The notes below the pieces were generated by a model. That model had not been told where the DNA came from. It worked only from the letters and a program-made list of their open reading frames with translations, and made no database searches. Below, one piece after another: positions 17,908-26,908 of a stretch of 64,000 nt of DNA (the first letter of the stretch is position 1; the number at the start of each line of letters is the position of its first letter). A program made the position numbers and the translations under genes. Source of the stretch: Mycolicibacterium sp. CBMA 247 (GTDB lineage: Bacteria > Actinomycetota > Actinomycetes > Mycobacteriales > Mycobacteriaceae); NCBI RefSeq assembly GCF_009729095.1, contig NZ_VTGX01000006.1, positions 62,001 through 126,000 on the forward strand, written 5' to 3'.

Positions 17908-18453
17908 TCAGCGAGAAAGCGGTGTGGTGATGGGCCCCATCCGCAGGATCGGCTCATCCTCATGCGCCCCGTCTACGTCGAGCAGGTCGCACCCGAAATG
18001 CGGGTCCTCGACGAGCGGGACGCCGTGACGGCGCGCGAAGGCACCGAAGAATCCGCGGGAGGCGGCGTTGCCGGGAGCGACCGTGGCTTCCACGGTTACC
18101 GGGCGCCCGTCGCGCTGTGCCCGGATCCGGTGCACGAGCGCGTCGAGCATCGTGCCGGCCAGTCCCCCACCCTGCGCCGACGGCGCCACGGCCACCTGCC
18201 AGACGAACAAGACGTCCGGTCGCGGCGGCGGATGGTAGCCCGTGATGAATCCGTGCAGGTCACCGTCACATTCGGCCACAATTGACGTGGCAGCAAAATC
18301 GGTTGCCAGCAGCAGATAGGCGTAGGTGGAATTCAGATCGAGCACCCCGGTGGCTTCCGCGAGGTCGCGGATGCCAATCGCATCGGTGCCCCTTGGAGGG
18401 CGCAAAAATTCTTCCCGGGAATGGCGTCCCGGAACGCTTTCTAAAACACGCAT
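17908..18453 (-). CDS. ectA: L-2,4-diaminobutyrate acetyltransferase
   Basis: EctA is a GNAT enzyme that transfers acetyl from acetyl-CoA to the gamma amino group of diaminobutyrate. The 181-residue protein shows STYAYLLLATDFAATSIVAE and the acetyl-CoA loop VAVAPSAQGGGLAGTML, plus the EctA-typical TVAPGNAASRGFFGAFARRHGVP. It heads the ectABCD operon. I see no convincing Shine-Dalgarno close to the ATG, and the promoter should lie in the 418-bp gap upstream. Such operons are usually induced by salt or temperature; that regulation is inference here. Confidence 0.94.
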   Translation of the reverse strand: MRVLESVPGRHSREEFLRPPRGTDAIGIRDLAEATGVLDLNSTYAYLLLATDFAATSIVAECDGDLHGFITGYHPPPRPDVLFVWQVAVAPSAQGGGLAGTMLDALVHRIRAQRDGRPVTVEATVAPGNAASRGFFGAFARRHGVPLVEDPHFGCDLLDVDGAHEDEPILRMGPITTPLSR

Positions 18454-18871
18454 ATCGAGTTAAGAGTCCCCACCGAACAGTCAGCGATCATCGTCAGTTT
18501 CAAGTCATCGGTGCCACCGACGTAAGCACACCGCCGTGCCCGGATCAAGCGCCACCGCGGCTCCAGGCGCGCCGATCCATCCGCTGCCATGGGCATTGAC
18601 CTGCATAAACTGCGGACATATTCGATCGCAGACAAGTTTCATCGCTGTTATCGAATCGTGACATTGGTGCCGGGGTACCACCCTGGTCGCACGTCGGCGC
18701 CGACCCCTCACATCACCCACCACGGATCGCCGAACACAGAATTCTCCACTGATTTCCGAGCATATTTCAGCCCCAGAAACTCCAATCAAATTCTAATAAT
18801 CACAGGGGCGACGCACGCGAATTTCCGGTCGAATAAGCTCAGATATATCGCCCATTGTGTCGGCGCATCGA
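18454..18871. other. Intergenic region upstream of ectA
   Basis: This 418-bp gap lies between ectA and the EamA gene, both on the minus strand, and should hold the ect promoter. It is visibly richer in A/T than its surroundings, especially 18600-18860. The open frames inside it (for example 18505-18789 on the minus strand) have no recognisable motif and unlike composition, so I do not call a gene. I see no strong -35/-10 pair and no tRNA or repeat. Confidence 0.5.
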
Positions 18872-19876
18872 TCACCGGCGCGTCGCCGCACGGGCAACAC
18901 CATGCGATCCGTCGCGACGCATACCGAGTGCGGTGATTCGTCGCAGTGCTGTCCGGGCGCGACCCGTACCTGCCAATTGCAGCGACATTGAGGCCGGCGG
19001 CATCAGCACCACACGACCCCAACCGGTGCCGACGATCACCAGTGCGGCGCCGGCGATTCCGGCGTCGCTGACGGGATCGCCGGCCAATGCGACGCCGATG
19101 ACCGCGGCCCACAGTGGCTCGGTGCCCAGCAGCAGGCTGACCCGCGCCGGACTGGTCGTGCTCAATGCCCGCAACTGGACCAGGAATGCGAACACCGTGC
19201 AGGCCAACGCCAGATACCCGATGAGCGACCACTGGGCCGGGCCAAAGGCCGCCGTCATCGCCCGCACAGACTGCCCCGAAGCCGCGCACAGCACCAGCGA
19301 CACGGAGGTGACGGTCAGCAACTGCACCAAAGTGGTTCGCGCCGAGTCGATCCCGCGCCCTTCGGACAGCCGTGCCATGACGGTGACATGCACCGCGCGC
19401 AACAGGGCGGCGATCACGACAAGCATGTCCCCCACCCGCGGGACCGTCGGCCCGCCGGATTGGGTCAGCAACGCGCAACCGATCACCGCGAGCGTCGCCG
19501 CGAGGTAGAACCGGTGCCCGACCGGGTGGGGCTGCATCGCGGGGGTCACCACAATTGTCAGCGCCATGATCAGCCCCGCATTGGAGGCCGATGTCATTGT
19601 GACGCCGTAGGTTTCAGCGACACAGACGGCGGCCAGCAGTATTCCGCCCACCGCACCCGAGATCACCTCGACGCGGGTCAACCCCGACAACCGGCGGCAC
19701 AGGACGGCGCCCAGCATCGCGGCCGCGAGGGCGAACCGCACCACCAACAGCGCGAACACCGTGTCGGTCGCGGCGATCTCCTTGGTGGCCAGATAGCTCG
19801 ATCCCCACACCACGGCGACGGCAAGCAAGCAGAGGTCGGTAGCACGGTGGGTCACAACGACCAGCGTGTTGCCCAC
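18872..19876 (-). CDS. EamA-family (DMT) transporter
   Basis: This 334-residue, ten-helix drug/metabolite transporter is built of two EamA repeats. The first helix reads LCLLAVAVVWGSSYLATKE, the usual EamA opening; later helices include YLALACTVFAFLVQLRALSTTSPARVSLLLGTEPLWAAVIGV, the repeat-2 signature split over two helices. Such proteins commonly export amino acids or metabolites. The start may be the GTG at 19876 or one 21 bp inside. It is divergent from a LysR gene with 52 bp between them, so it is the likely target of that regulator. The substrate is unknown. Confidence 0.87.
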   Translation of the reverse strand: MGNTLVVVTHRATDLCLLAVAVVWGSSYLATKEIAATDTVFALLVVRFALAAAMLGAVLCRRLSGLTRVEVISGAVGGILLAAVCVAETYGVTMTSASNAGLIMALTIVVTPAMQPHPVGHRFYLAATLAVIGCALLTQSGGPTVPRVGDMLVVIAALLRAVHVTVMARLSEGRGIDSARTTLVQLLTVTSVSLVLCAASGQSVRAMTAAFGPAQWSLIGYLALACTVFAFLVQLRALSTTSPARVSLLLGTEPLWAAVIGVALAGDPVSDAGIAGAALVIVGTGWGRVVLMPPASMSLQLAGTGRARTALRRITALGMRRDGSHGVARAATRR

Positions 19877-19916
19877 CCAATAGTTCAGTCAGGCTAATGT
19901 TTCTATGCAATATATG

Positions 19917-19922
19917 TAGTAT
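19917..19922 (+). promoter_or_regulatory. Likely -10 element of leaderless LysR gene
   Basis: TAGTAT lies 6 bp before the ATG at 19929, so the transcript should begin at or next to the start codon. The surrounding A/T-rich stretch (19900-19925) may also hold the LysR binding site shared with the divergent EamA gene. Confidence 0.45.
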
Positions 19923-19928
19923 TTCTTC

Positions 19929-20870
19929 ATGGATGCCGGTCGCCTGCGGATGCTGCGCGAACTCGCCGACCACGGCACGGTTGCCGCGGTGGCCCAGGTG
20001 CTGTCCATGACCCCTTCGGCCGTCTCCCAGCAGCTGAAGATCCTGCAACGCGAGGCCGGCGTGACACTGATCGAACCCGACGGCAGACGCGTGCGCCTGA
20101 CCGATGCCGGGCAGATGCTGGTCGGCCATGCCGACGCCGTGCTGGCCGCACTGGACTGCGCCCGGGCCGAGATGGACGCCTACCGCACCACACCCCGCGG
20201 CACGGTCAGCGTTTCCTTCTTCCCATCCGGCGCGGCAATGTTGTTGGCCCCGTTGATCATCCGGTCCGCAGAACGGGGAGTGCAGGTTTCGGGGCGCGAT
20301 GTCGACGTACCGGCCTCGCGCGCCCCGGCGCAGCTTGCCGATTTCGACGTTGTCGTGGTTCATCGTGACGAACGCGACGCGTCGCCGTGGGGTCCGCGGT
20401 TCCAGGCCACCGAATTGCTGCGAGAGCCGCTCGACGTCGTACTTCCACCCGGGCACCGGCTGGCCGGCCACGACCAGGTTCAGCTGACCGAGCTGGCCGA
20501 AGAGCATTGGATCGGCGTCGAAGGTGGCCTCATGGTCGACGATGTGCTCAACTCGATCGCCATCCTGTCCGGGGTGAGCCCACGGATCATTCAGCGGGCC
20601 AATGATTTCCGGGTGGTCGAGGAGCTCGTGCACGCGGGTATCGGAATCGCCCTGATGCCCCGCTACGTCGTATTGGCACGCGACCTGGTCCGGTTACCGA
20701 TCAGCGATATCACCGTGGCACGGCGGGTTGAGGCCATCACTCGCGCCGGGGCGGCGGCCCGGCCCGCGGTGGCCGTCGTACTCGACGAACTGGCTGCGAT
20801 CGCCTCGGACATCAGCTCAGCAGCCGCCGAACGCGACCGCGGACGATCCACTCGGCCGGCTCCGCACTGA
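19929..20870 (+). CDS. LysR-family transcriptional regulator
   Basis: This 313-residue LTTR has an N-terminal winged helix (RMLRELADHGTVAAVAQVLSMTPSAVSQQLKIL) and a LysR substrate-binding domain from about residue 90 (GTVSVSFFPSGAAMLLAPLI). It is divergent from an EamA exporter gene with a 52-bp shared intergenic region, the usual layout in which an LTTR controls a metabolite exporter. The leaderless start is supported by TAGTAT 6 bp upstream. The inducer cannot be read from sequence. Confidence 0.9.
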   Translation: MDAGRLRMLRELADHGTVAAVAQVLSMTPSAVSQQLKILQREAGVTLIEPDGRRVRLTDAGQMLVGHADAVLAALDCARAEMDAYRTTPRGTVSVSFFPSGAAMLLAPLIIRSAERGVQVSGRDVDVPASRAPAQLADFDVVVVHRDERDASPWGPRFQATELLREPLDVVLPPGHRLAGHDQVQLTELAEEHWIGVEGGLMVDDVLNSIAILSGVSPRIIQRANDFRVVEELVHAGIGIALMPRYVVLARDLVRLPISDITVARRVEAITRAGAAARPAVAVVLDELAAIASDISSAAAERDRGRSTRPAPH

Positions 20871-20949
20871 CCCGCTCCGACGACACGCCAAGACCGGTCA
20901 CCGCGCCCGGTGCTTGCCGTACCGGTGATTGCTTGGTGCAGTAGTCGCG

Positions 20950-22188
20950 ATGACGAACCTCTTGATGCGCAACGCAACGTTGATCGACGGAACCGGTGCC
21001 GATCCGGTGCCGGCCGCGGCGATACTCATTGCCGACGGCAAGATCAGCTGGGCCGGCCCGGAAGCCGCCCTGCGGACCGAGCAAACCGCCGGTGTGTCGA
21101 CGGTCGACGTCGGCGGCAACACGGTCTGTCCCGGCTTCTTCGACTGCCACGTCCATTTCGGCCTGCCCGGGGCGAAAGGCAGCCCGCTGGAACGGGTGCT
21201 CAAGCCGCCGTCGTATTCCTACTTCCAGCTCATCGAGCGACTGCGGGTGACACTGCACAACGGTGTCACCACCGCACGCGACCTGATGGGCATCGACGTC
21301 GGGATCCGCGAGGCAGTGGCGGACGGATTGGTGGCCGGCCCCCGGCTGCTGGTCGCCATCAACATGCTCAGCCAGACATCCGGCCACGCCGACTTCCACC
21401 TCCCGTCCGGAATCGACCTCACCCCGTTCGTCGGCGGATCCCTCGTCGACTCGGTCGATGCGGCCCGGACACGCACGCGGGAGTTGATCCGCCAAGGCGC
21501 CGACGTGATCAAGGTCGGATCCAGCGGCGGGGTCTCCTCCCCCAATGACGATCCGTCCTGGCTCGGGATGCGGCGCGAGATGATCGCCGCCATCGTCGAG
21601 GAGGGCCGCAATTACGGCGGGCGTCCAGTCGCGGCTCATGCGATCGGCTATGCGGGCATCAGGGCGGCCGTGGAAGCCGGCGTGCACAGCGTGGAACACG
21701 GCTACGAGCTCGACGACGAGCTGCGTCAGCAGATGGTGGCCCAGGGCACATTCCTGGTTCCGACGCTGCTGGAGACCATGACGCCCGTCACCGCCTCGCC
21801 ACAGGGCGCGGCCAAGAGCGCCAAATGGCATGCCATGGCGCACGATTCGATCCATGCGTCCGCAGCCGCCGGGATCAAGATCGCGGTGGGCACCGATGCC
21901 GGACTGTCGCCCGACCACGGGACCAACCTCAAGGAGCTCGGCCTGCTGGTGAAGTTCGGTGGGCTCACCCCGATGCAGGCCATCGTGGCAGGCACCCGGA
22001 CGGCAGCAGAACTGTGCGGAGTCGATGAGTCGCTGGGCACCGTCGAACCGGGTAAGGTCGCCGACCTCGTGGTGGTACGCGGGGACCCGCTGACCGATAT
22101 CGACAGCGTCGGCGACCCGGCCAACATCCTGCTGGTGGTCAAAGACGGTGCGGCGGTGAGTAACCGTGGCGAGTTCACGATCCCCTGA
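20950..22188 (+). CDS. Metal-dependent amidohydrolase (imidazolonepropionase/prolidase-like)
   Basis: This 412-residue amidohydrolase-superfamily enzyme has metal motifs DCHVHFG (HxH after beta-strand 1), VIKVGSSGGV with the probable carbamylated Lys, VAAHAIGYAGIRAAVEAG and VEHGYEL with two His, and VGTDAGL with the catalytic Asp. The C-terminal GTVEPGKVADLVVVRGDP is the usual closing beta-sandwich. Related enzymes hydrolyse amides, peptides or lactams; no substrate can be assigned. I prefer the ATG at 20950; an earlier start at 20929 is possible. The last 23 bp overlap the next gene. Confidence 0.85.
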   Translation: MTNLLMRNATLIDGTGADPVPAAAILIADGKISWAGPEAALRTEQTAGVSTVDVGGNTVCPGFFDCHVHFGLPGAKGSPLERVLKPPSYSYFQLIERLRVTLHNGVTTARDLMGIDVGIREAVADGLVAGPRLLVAINMLSQTSGHADFHLPSGIDLTPFVGGSLVDSVDAARTRTRELIRQGADVIKVGSSGGVSSPNDDPSWLGMRREMIAAIVEEGRNYGGRPVAAHAIGYAGIRAAVEAGVHSVEHGYELDDELRQQMVAQGTFLVPTLLETMTPVTASPQGAAKSAKWHAMAHDSIHASAAAGIKIAVGTDAGLSPDHGTNLKELGLLVKFGGLTPMQAIVAGTRTAAELCGVDESLGTVEPGKVADLVVVRGDPLTDIDSVGDPANILLVVKDGAAVSNRGEFTIP

Positions 22189-23314
22189 CCGCATCGAGGC
22201 CGAACGTTGGTTCCTGGCCAACGGACTGCCCGCGGTGTTGCGTCCGGGCGCACTGGTCCGGTCGGTGTGGGCGCGTTCTGCACCGGGCCTGGCCGCCTAC
22301 GCATGGGTGACATTGAGTTCGGTGCTGGTGGTCGCGCTGACCGGCAAGCACACCATCGACATCAATGGCACCCCGACCCGCACCGAGTGGTTCGTCCTGG
22401 CGGTACTGCTGCTGGTGTTGCCCGTGGCCGCCCTGGTCGGCTGGGCGGTCTCCCGGCTCCGGACCGTGTCCGCGGCGGGTGCGGCGTCGACGGCGGCCGT
22501 GCTGGTGATCGTGGCGAGCGGGTTCTACGGCGGCATGACCGCGCGCGACGGCGTGAACCTCATCATCGAGTTGCTGGTCGTTGCGATCGTATTACTTTGC
22601 ACTGCAACGGGAATCGGATCGATCCTGAGTTTCGCAGCCCAGGTGACGATGTCCAATCTGGCGTCGGTCGGCAGCCTCTTCGTCCGGGCCCTGCCGGTGG
22701 TGCTCCTGACCGTGCTGGTGTTCTTCAACACCTACGTCTGGGTAATGGCGTCCACTCTGAGCCGGGCCCGGCTCTGGCTGGCGCTGCTCTTCCTCTTCGC
22801 GGTCGCCGCGGTGTTCCTGGTCTCCAGCACACTGGAGCGAGTGCGGCCGATCCTGCGGCCCGACGCCAAAGAACCCGAGGACGCCCGGCGACTGGCCGGC
22901 ACCCCGTTCGCCGATATGCCCGACCGCCCGAGGCGGGTACGCCTGTCGAGGCCGGAGCGGCTCAACGTGGTGTTCGTGCTCGTGCTCACCCAGATCGTCC
23001 AGGTACTGACCGTCGCGATCGTTACGGCGTTGATCTTCTTCGTACTGGGACTGATCGTGCTCAGTCCCGAACTGCTGGCCGCCTGGACCCGCAACGGCTC
23101 GCCCCACGGTGAACTACTGGGAATGACTTTCCCAGTGCCACAGGCGCTGATTCAGACCAGCATGTTCCTGACCGCATTGACGTTCATGTACCTCAGCGCC
23201 CGGGCGGTATCCGACGCCGAACAGCGGACCCGGTTCCTCGACCCGCTGCTCGACGATCTACGACTCACGCTGGTCGCCCGCGACCGGTACCGCACCCACA
23301 CGGCGGAATCCTGA
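22166..23314 (+). CDS. Polytopic membrane protein (Rv2113-like)
   Basis: This 382-residue integral membrane protein has a GTG start lying 23 bp inside the amidohydrolase gene. Hydrophobic segments are visible at about 40-60, 73-93, 105-122, 130-155, 170-190, 205-222, 270-300 and 325-345. A charged cytosolic loop lies around 225-260 (RPDAKEPEDARRLAGTP). There is no catalytic or transporter signature. Position between dop and mpa matches the M. tuberculosis membrane protein Rv2113, which I take as the probable counterpart. Function is unknown. Confidence 0.75.
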   Translation: MASSRSPDRIEAERWFLANGLPAVLRPGALVRSVWARSAPGLAAYAWVTLSSVLVVALTGKHTIDINGTPTRTEWFVLAVLLLVLPVAALVGWAVSRLRTVSAAGAASTAAVLVIVASGFYGGMTARDGVNLIIELLVVAIVLLCTATGIGSILSFAAQVTMSNLASVGSLFVRALPVVLLTVLVFFNTYVWVMASTLSRARLWLALLFLFAVAAVFLVSSTLERVRPILRPDAKEPEDARRLAGTPFADMPDRPRRVRLSRPERLNVVFVLVLTQIVQVLTVAIVTALIFFVLGLIVLSPELLAAWTRNGSPHGELLGMTFPVPQALIQTSMFLTALTFMYLSARAVSDAEQRTRFLDPLLDDLRLTLVARDRYRTHTAES

Positions 23315-23318
23315 CGCG

Positions 23319-23816
23319 TCAGAGCTTGTAGCCGATCGCGCGCAACAGATCTCGCCGGGCCGTCACATCGACATCGGATTCGACGCCAAGCGGCGGCTGC
23401 CCGTCGATCACGCCCGCGATGCCGCGGCCGAGCGGAGTGACGGCGACCAGCACGTCGACCGGATTGGCGGTGGCGCAGAAGATGGAGCAGACCTCGGGAA
23501 CCCCTTTGATCGGGTTGAGGACGTTCACCGGGAAGCCCTCGCGCAGGAAAATCACGAAAGTGTGCCCCGCGGCGATCGCCAGCGCATTGCGGGCCGCCAG
23601 CTCGACCAGGTCGGGATCGTTACCGCTGCGGCGCACCAGCCGCGGACCGGACGCCTCACAGAAGGCCAGCCCGAATCGCAACGACGCGCTCACCCCGACC
23701 AGGGCCTCGTGCAGGTCCTCTACCGTCTTGATGAAGTGCGCCTGCCCGATCACGACGTTGAGGTCGTCGGGCTTGTCGACGGACACCACGTCCCAGGACA
23801 GCGCCGGTGTGGTCAC
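23319..23816 (-). CDS. Adenosine-specific kinase (DUF355 family)
   Basis: This 165-residue protein of the small adenosine-specific kinase family was first recognised in archaea (PH0671 type). Supporting segments are VVIGQAHFIKTVEDLHEAL near the N-terminus, LRFGLAFCEASGPRLVRRSGNDPDL, HTFVIFLREGFPVNVLNPIKGVPEVCSIFCATANPV in the middle, and VIDGQPPLGVE. The conserved Cys pair (VCSIFCA) is typical. It is convergent with the membrane protein gene, 4 bp apart, and upstream is mpa in the same orientation. Cellular role in mycobacteria is not established. Confidence 0.85.
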   Translation of the reverse strand: MTTPALSWDVVSVDKPDDLNVVIGQAHFIKTVEDLHEALVGVSASLRFGLAFCEASGPRLVRRSGNDPDLVELAARNALAIAAGHTFVIFLREGFPVNVLNPIKGVPEVCSIFCATANPVDVLVAVTPLGRGIAGVIDGQPPLGVESDVDVTARRDLLRAIGYKL

Positions 23817-23864
23817 ATCATCATGCTGCCACCGACGCCACCCGGTTGGAGCCGATTATGACGA

Positions 23865-25709
23865 CTACAGGTACTGACCCAGGTTCGACTCGGTGTCAAT
23901 GGCACGGCTCGCACTCGAGCTCTTCCCGGTGACCAGCGTGCGGATGTAGACGATCCGCTCGCCCTTCTTGCCCGAGATCCGGGCCCAATCATCGGGATTG
24001 GTGGTGTTGGGCAGATCCTCGTTCTCGGCGAACTCGTCGACGATCGAGTCCAACAGGTGCTGGATGCGCAGACCGGGCTGACCGGTCTCCAGCACGCTCT
24101 TGATCGCGTTCTTCTTCGCCCGGTCGACGACGTTCTGGATCATGGCGCCGGAGTTGAAGTCCTTGAAGTACATGACTTCCTTGTCACCGTTGGCGTAGGT
24201 GACCTCCAGGAACCGGTTGTCGTCGATCTCGGCGTACATCCGGTCCACGACCTTCTCGATCATCGTCTTGATGGTCAGTGTCCGGTCACCGCCGAATTCA
24301 CCGAGATCGTCGGCGTGCACCGGCAGATTCACCGTCAGATACTTCGAGAAGATGTCCTGGGCCGATTCGGCATCCGGCCGCTCGATCTTGATCTTGACGT
24401 CCAAACGGCCGGGCCGCAGGATCGCCGGGTCGATCATGTCCTCGCGGTTGGAGGCGCCGATGACGATGACGTTCTCCAGCCCCTCCACGCCGTCGATCTC
24501 CGAAAGCAGCTGCGGCACAACGGTTGTCTCAACATCGGAGCTGACACCGGTACCGCGGGTGCGGAAGATCGAGTCCATCTCGTCGAAGAACACGATCACC
24601 GGGGTGCCCTCGGACGCCTTCTCACGGGCGCGCTGAAAGATCAGCCGGATGTGGCGTTCGGTCTCGCCGACGAACTTGTTCAGCAGCTCGGGGCCCTTGA
24701 TGTTGAGGAAGTAGCTCTTCGCCTCGCGGGCGTCGTCGCCACGAACCTCGGCCATCTTCTTGGCCAGCGAGTTCGCCACGGCCTTGGCGATCAGCGTCTT
24801 GCCGCAACCGGGCGGGCCGTAGAGCAGCACACCCTTGGGCGGACGCAGCGAGTACTCCCGGTAGAGCTCCTTGTGCAGGAAGGGCAGTTCCACGGCGTCG
24901 CGGATCTGCTCGATCTGCCGGCCCAGGCCACCGATGTCGTTGTAGCTGACGTCGGGCACCTCTTCGAGCACCAGGTCCTCGACCTCGGCCTTGGGGATGC
25001 GCTCGAAGGCGTATCCGGCCTTGGTGTCGACCAGCAGGGAGTCGCCCGGACGAAGTTTGCGGGGCCGCCATTCGTCCTCGGACTCGGCGAGCAGATCTAC
25101 CGGCAGATCCTCGGCGGCGATCAGGGGCTCGGCCAGCCAGACGATGCGCTCCTCATCGGCATGCCCGACCACCAGGGCCCGGTGGCCGTCGGCCAGGATT
25201 TCGCGCAGCGTGCTGATCTCGCCGACGGCCTCGAAGTGGCCGGCCTCGACCACCGTGAGCGCCTCGTTGAGCCGGACCGTCTGGCCCTGCTTGAGCGAGG
25301 CGGTCTCGATGTTCGGCGAGCAAGTCAGTCGCATCTTGCGGCCCGAGGTGAACACGTCCACGGTCTCGTCCTCGTGGGTGCCCAGCAGCACGCCGTAGCC
25401 ACTGGGCGGCTGGCCCAGCCGGTCCACCTCCTCGCGCAGGGCGAGCAGCTGCTGGCGGGCCTCTTTGAGGGTGTCCATGAGCTTGGCGTTGCGCGATGCG
25501 AGCGAGTCAATCCGCGCCTCGAGCTGGTGGACGTCACGGGCACTGCGCAGTCCGCTCTGGGGCCCTACCGCATTCTCCAGTTGCTCACGCAGAACTGCGG
25601 CCTCACGGCGCAGCGATTCCAGCTCGGCGGCCTCATCGCTGGACATGGGCTGCGAGTGGCCGGCCGAGAAACCCTCGGCATAGCCGTCCGAACGCTCTGA
25701 CTCACTCAT
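23865..25709 (-). CDS. mpa: Proteasome-activating AAA ATPase Mpa/ARC
   Basis: Mpa is the hexameric ATPase that binds Pup, unfolds pupylated substrates and feeds them to PrcBA. The 614-residue protein has an N-terminal coiled coil (~25-95, SLRREAAVLREQLENA...) that captures Pup, two OB folds, then one AAA module with Walker A GPPGCGKT and Walker B VIVFFDEMDS. The C-terminal end ...LGQYL carries the GQYL tail that docks into the PrcA ring. The ATG at 25709 has GGGAGGGAG about 6 bp upstream; an ATG 8 codons earlier is less likely. Confidence 0.96.
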   Translation of the reverse strand: MSESERSDGYAEGFSAGHSQPMSSDEAAELESLRREAAVLREQLENAVGPQSGLRSARDVHQLEARIDSLASRNAKLMDTLKEARQQLLALREEVDRLGQPPSGYGVLLGTHEDETVDVFTSGRKMRLTCSPNIETASLKQGQTVRLNEALTVVEAGHFEAVGEISTLREILADGHRALVVGHADEERIVWLAEPLIAAEDLPVDLLAESEDEWRPRKLRPGDSLLVDTKAGYAFERIPKAEVEDLVLEEVPDVSYNDIGGLGRQIEQIRDAVELPFLHKELYREYSLRPPKGVLLYGPPGCGKTLIAKAVANSLAKKMAEVRGDDAREAKSYFLNIKGPELLNKFVGETERHIRLIFQRAREKASEGTPVIVFFDEMDSIFRTRGTGVSSDVETTVVPQLLSEIDGVEGLENVIVIGASNREDMIDPAILRPGRLDVKIKIERPDAESAQDIFSKYLTVNLPVHADDLGEFGGDRTLTIKTMIEKVVDRMYAEIDDNRFLEVTYANGDKEVMYFKDFNSGAMIQNVVDRAKKNAIKSVLETGQPGLRIQHLLDSIVDEFAENEDLPNTTNPDDWARISGKKGERIVYIRTLVTGKSSSASRAIDTESNLGQYL

Positions 25710-25854
25710 GTTGCGCTCCCTCCCGCACCGCAAGTTGGTGCAGTAACAACTTCAACGCTACCGGCGATTCAGCCATTGTGTGCGCTCTAGGAAGTAGACA
25801 CACCAGCACCACTGTTAGCCTCAAAGTTCAGTTGGTCCGATCGAAAGGACAGTC

Positions 25855-26358
25855 GTGACCCCGAAAACCCTCGTTACCGGCTTTATCACCGCAGCTGCAG
25901 CCGCCGCCGTGGTGGGCGGAGCAGCGGCGGGTGTGACTTCTATTGCATCCAGCGGTATGTCGACCTCGCCGGCCATCCAACCGGTGGTCTTCGGCGCGCC
26001 CCTTCCGCAGGCCCCGGCACCGGACCTGGCGTCGCCGCTGGTGCAGACCCTGCAGGCGCTCGCGAATGGCGGCTCGTTCAGCGGTAAGGCGCCCTACATC
26101 CAGGGCGGCATCGGCCGTATCGAGAGCATCGCCGCGGACCGCGCCTACAGCAAGGCCGCCGCCGAAGGCAAGTTCCCGCTGACCTTCGACATCGCCAACA
26201 TCGACGACCAGGGCGGCGTGGCATACGCGGATGTCACGGCTACCTCGGCCACCGGTGGCACCGCCAGCCAGAACATCCAGTTCGTGGCCGGCCCGAGCCC
26301 CACCGGCTGGCAGATCTCCAAGGGATCGGCCATGGCGTTGCTGTCCTCTGTCGGCTGA
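25855..26358 (+). CDS. mtb12: MTB12/CFP-2 family secreted low-molecular-weight antigen
   Basis: This 167-residue secreted protein has an N-terminal Ala-rich export signal (residues ~1-34, LVTGFITAAAAAAVVGGAAAGVTSIA). The segment QPVVFGAPLPQAPAPDL and the C-terminal GWQISKGSAMALLSSVG match the MTB12 (CFP-2, Rv2376c) family. The GTG start has GAAAGGA upstream. It is followed after 7 bp by a lipoprotein with the same fold signature and then DUF503; in M. tuberculosis the mtb12 and DUF503 genes are also neighbours. The family is known as a T-cell antigen; its biochemical role is unknown. Confidence 0.88.
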   Translation: MTPKTLVTGFITAAAAAAVVGGAAAGVTSIASSGMSTSPAIQPVVFGAPLPQAPAPDLASPLVQTLQALANGGSFSGKAPYIQGGIGRIESIAADRAYSKAAAEGKFPLTFDIANIDDQGGVAYADVTATSATGGTASQNIQFVAGPSPTGWQISKGSAMALLSSVG

Positions 26359-26365
26359 GCGCTAG

Positions 26366-26902
26366 TTGAACCGCACCCGTATCGCAGTCCTGAGTGCCGC
26401 CACGATCGTGGCGGCACTTGGGCTCTGTGGGTGCAGTGGTGGCGATCATCCCGCCAAGACCTCGCACCCGACGACCAGCGTGCTGACCACCGCGACACCT
26501 GAAGCGCCGCCCGCCGCGCCGCTGCCTGCCCCCGATGCGCTGACCGGCGTGCTGGACCGGCTGGCCGACGTCGCCGGCGCCGACAAGGTCGGCCTGGTGG
26601 AACAGGGCACCGCCGATGACGCCGCGGCGCTGGACAAGTTCGGCCGCGCCCTGGCCGACAACGGTCTCACCCCGCTGACCTTCGAGGCCACCGATCTGGC
26701 CTGGTCCCAATCCGAGCCGAACAACGTGGTGGCGAACGTCAAGGTCACCGCAGGCGGCGATAAATCGGCGCGCGACTTCAGCTTCCCGATGGAATTCACC
26801 CCGCGCGGCGACGGCTGGCAGCTGACCAGGCATACCGCCGATCTGTTACTCGTCATGGGATCCGCAGCGGGTTCACCGCACACCCCGAAGCCACCCCGCT
26901 GA
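26366..26902 (+). CDS. MTB12-like lipoprotein
   Basis: This 178-residue predicted lipoprotein has a lipobox LGLCGC at about residues 18-23 after a short signal peptide, then a Thr/Pro/Ala linker. The domain from ~55 to 165 parallels MTB12: LPLTF/TPLTF, alternating V/A strands (VVANVKVTAGGD) and a terminal GWQL motif. So it looks like a tandem paralogue of the preceding gene, anchored instead of released. The start is a TTG at 26366, 7 bp after the mtb12 stop; no other start keeps the signal peptide intact. It is 6 bp before DUF503. Confidence 0.75.
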   Translation: MNRTRIAVLSAATIVAALGLCGCSGGDHPAKTSHPTTSVLTTATPEAPPAAPLPAPDALTGVLDRLADVAGADKVGLVEQGTADDAAALDKFGRALADNGLTPLTFEATDLAWSQSEPNNVVANVKVTAGGDKSARDFSFPMEFTPRGDGWQLTRHTADLLLVMGSAAGSPHTPKPPR

Positions 26903-26908
26903 GCCGGC

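Noticed and set aside
18505..18936. Small open frames in the gap upstream of ectA.
   Set aside because: They overlap each other on both strands, lack start signals and motifs, and lie in the likely promoter region.
24057..25700. A 547-codon open frame opposite mpa.
   Set aside because: It mirrors the codon pattern of mpa and has no recognisable motif.
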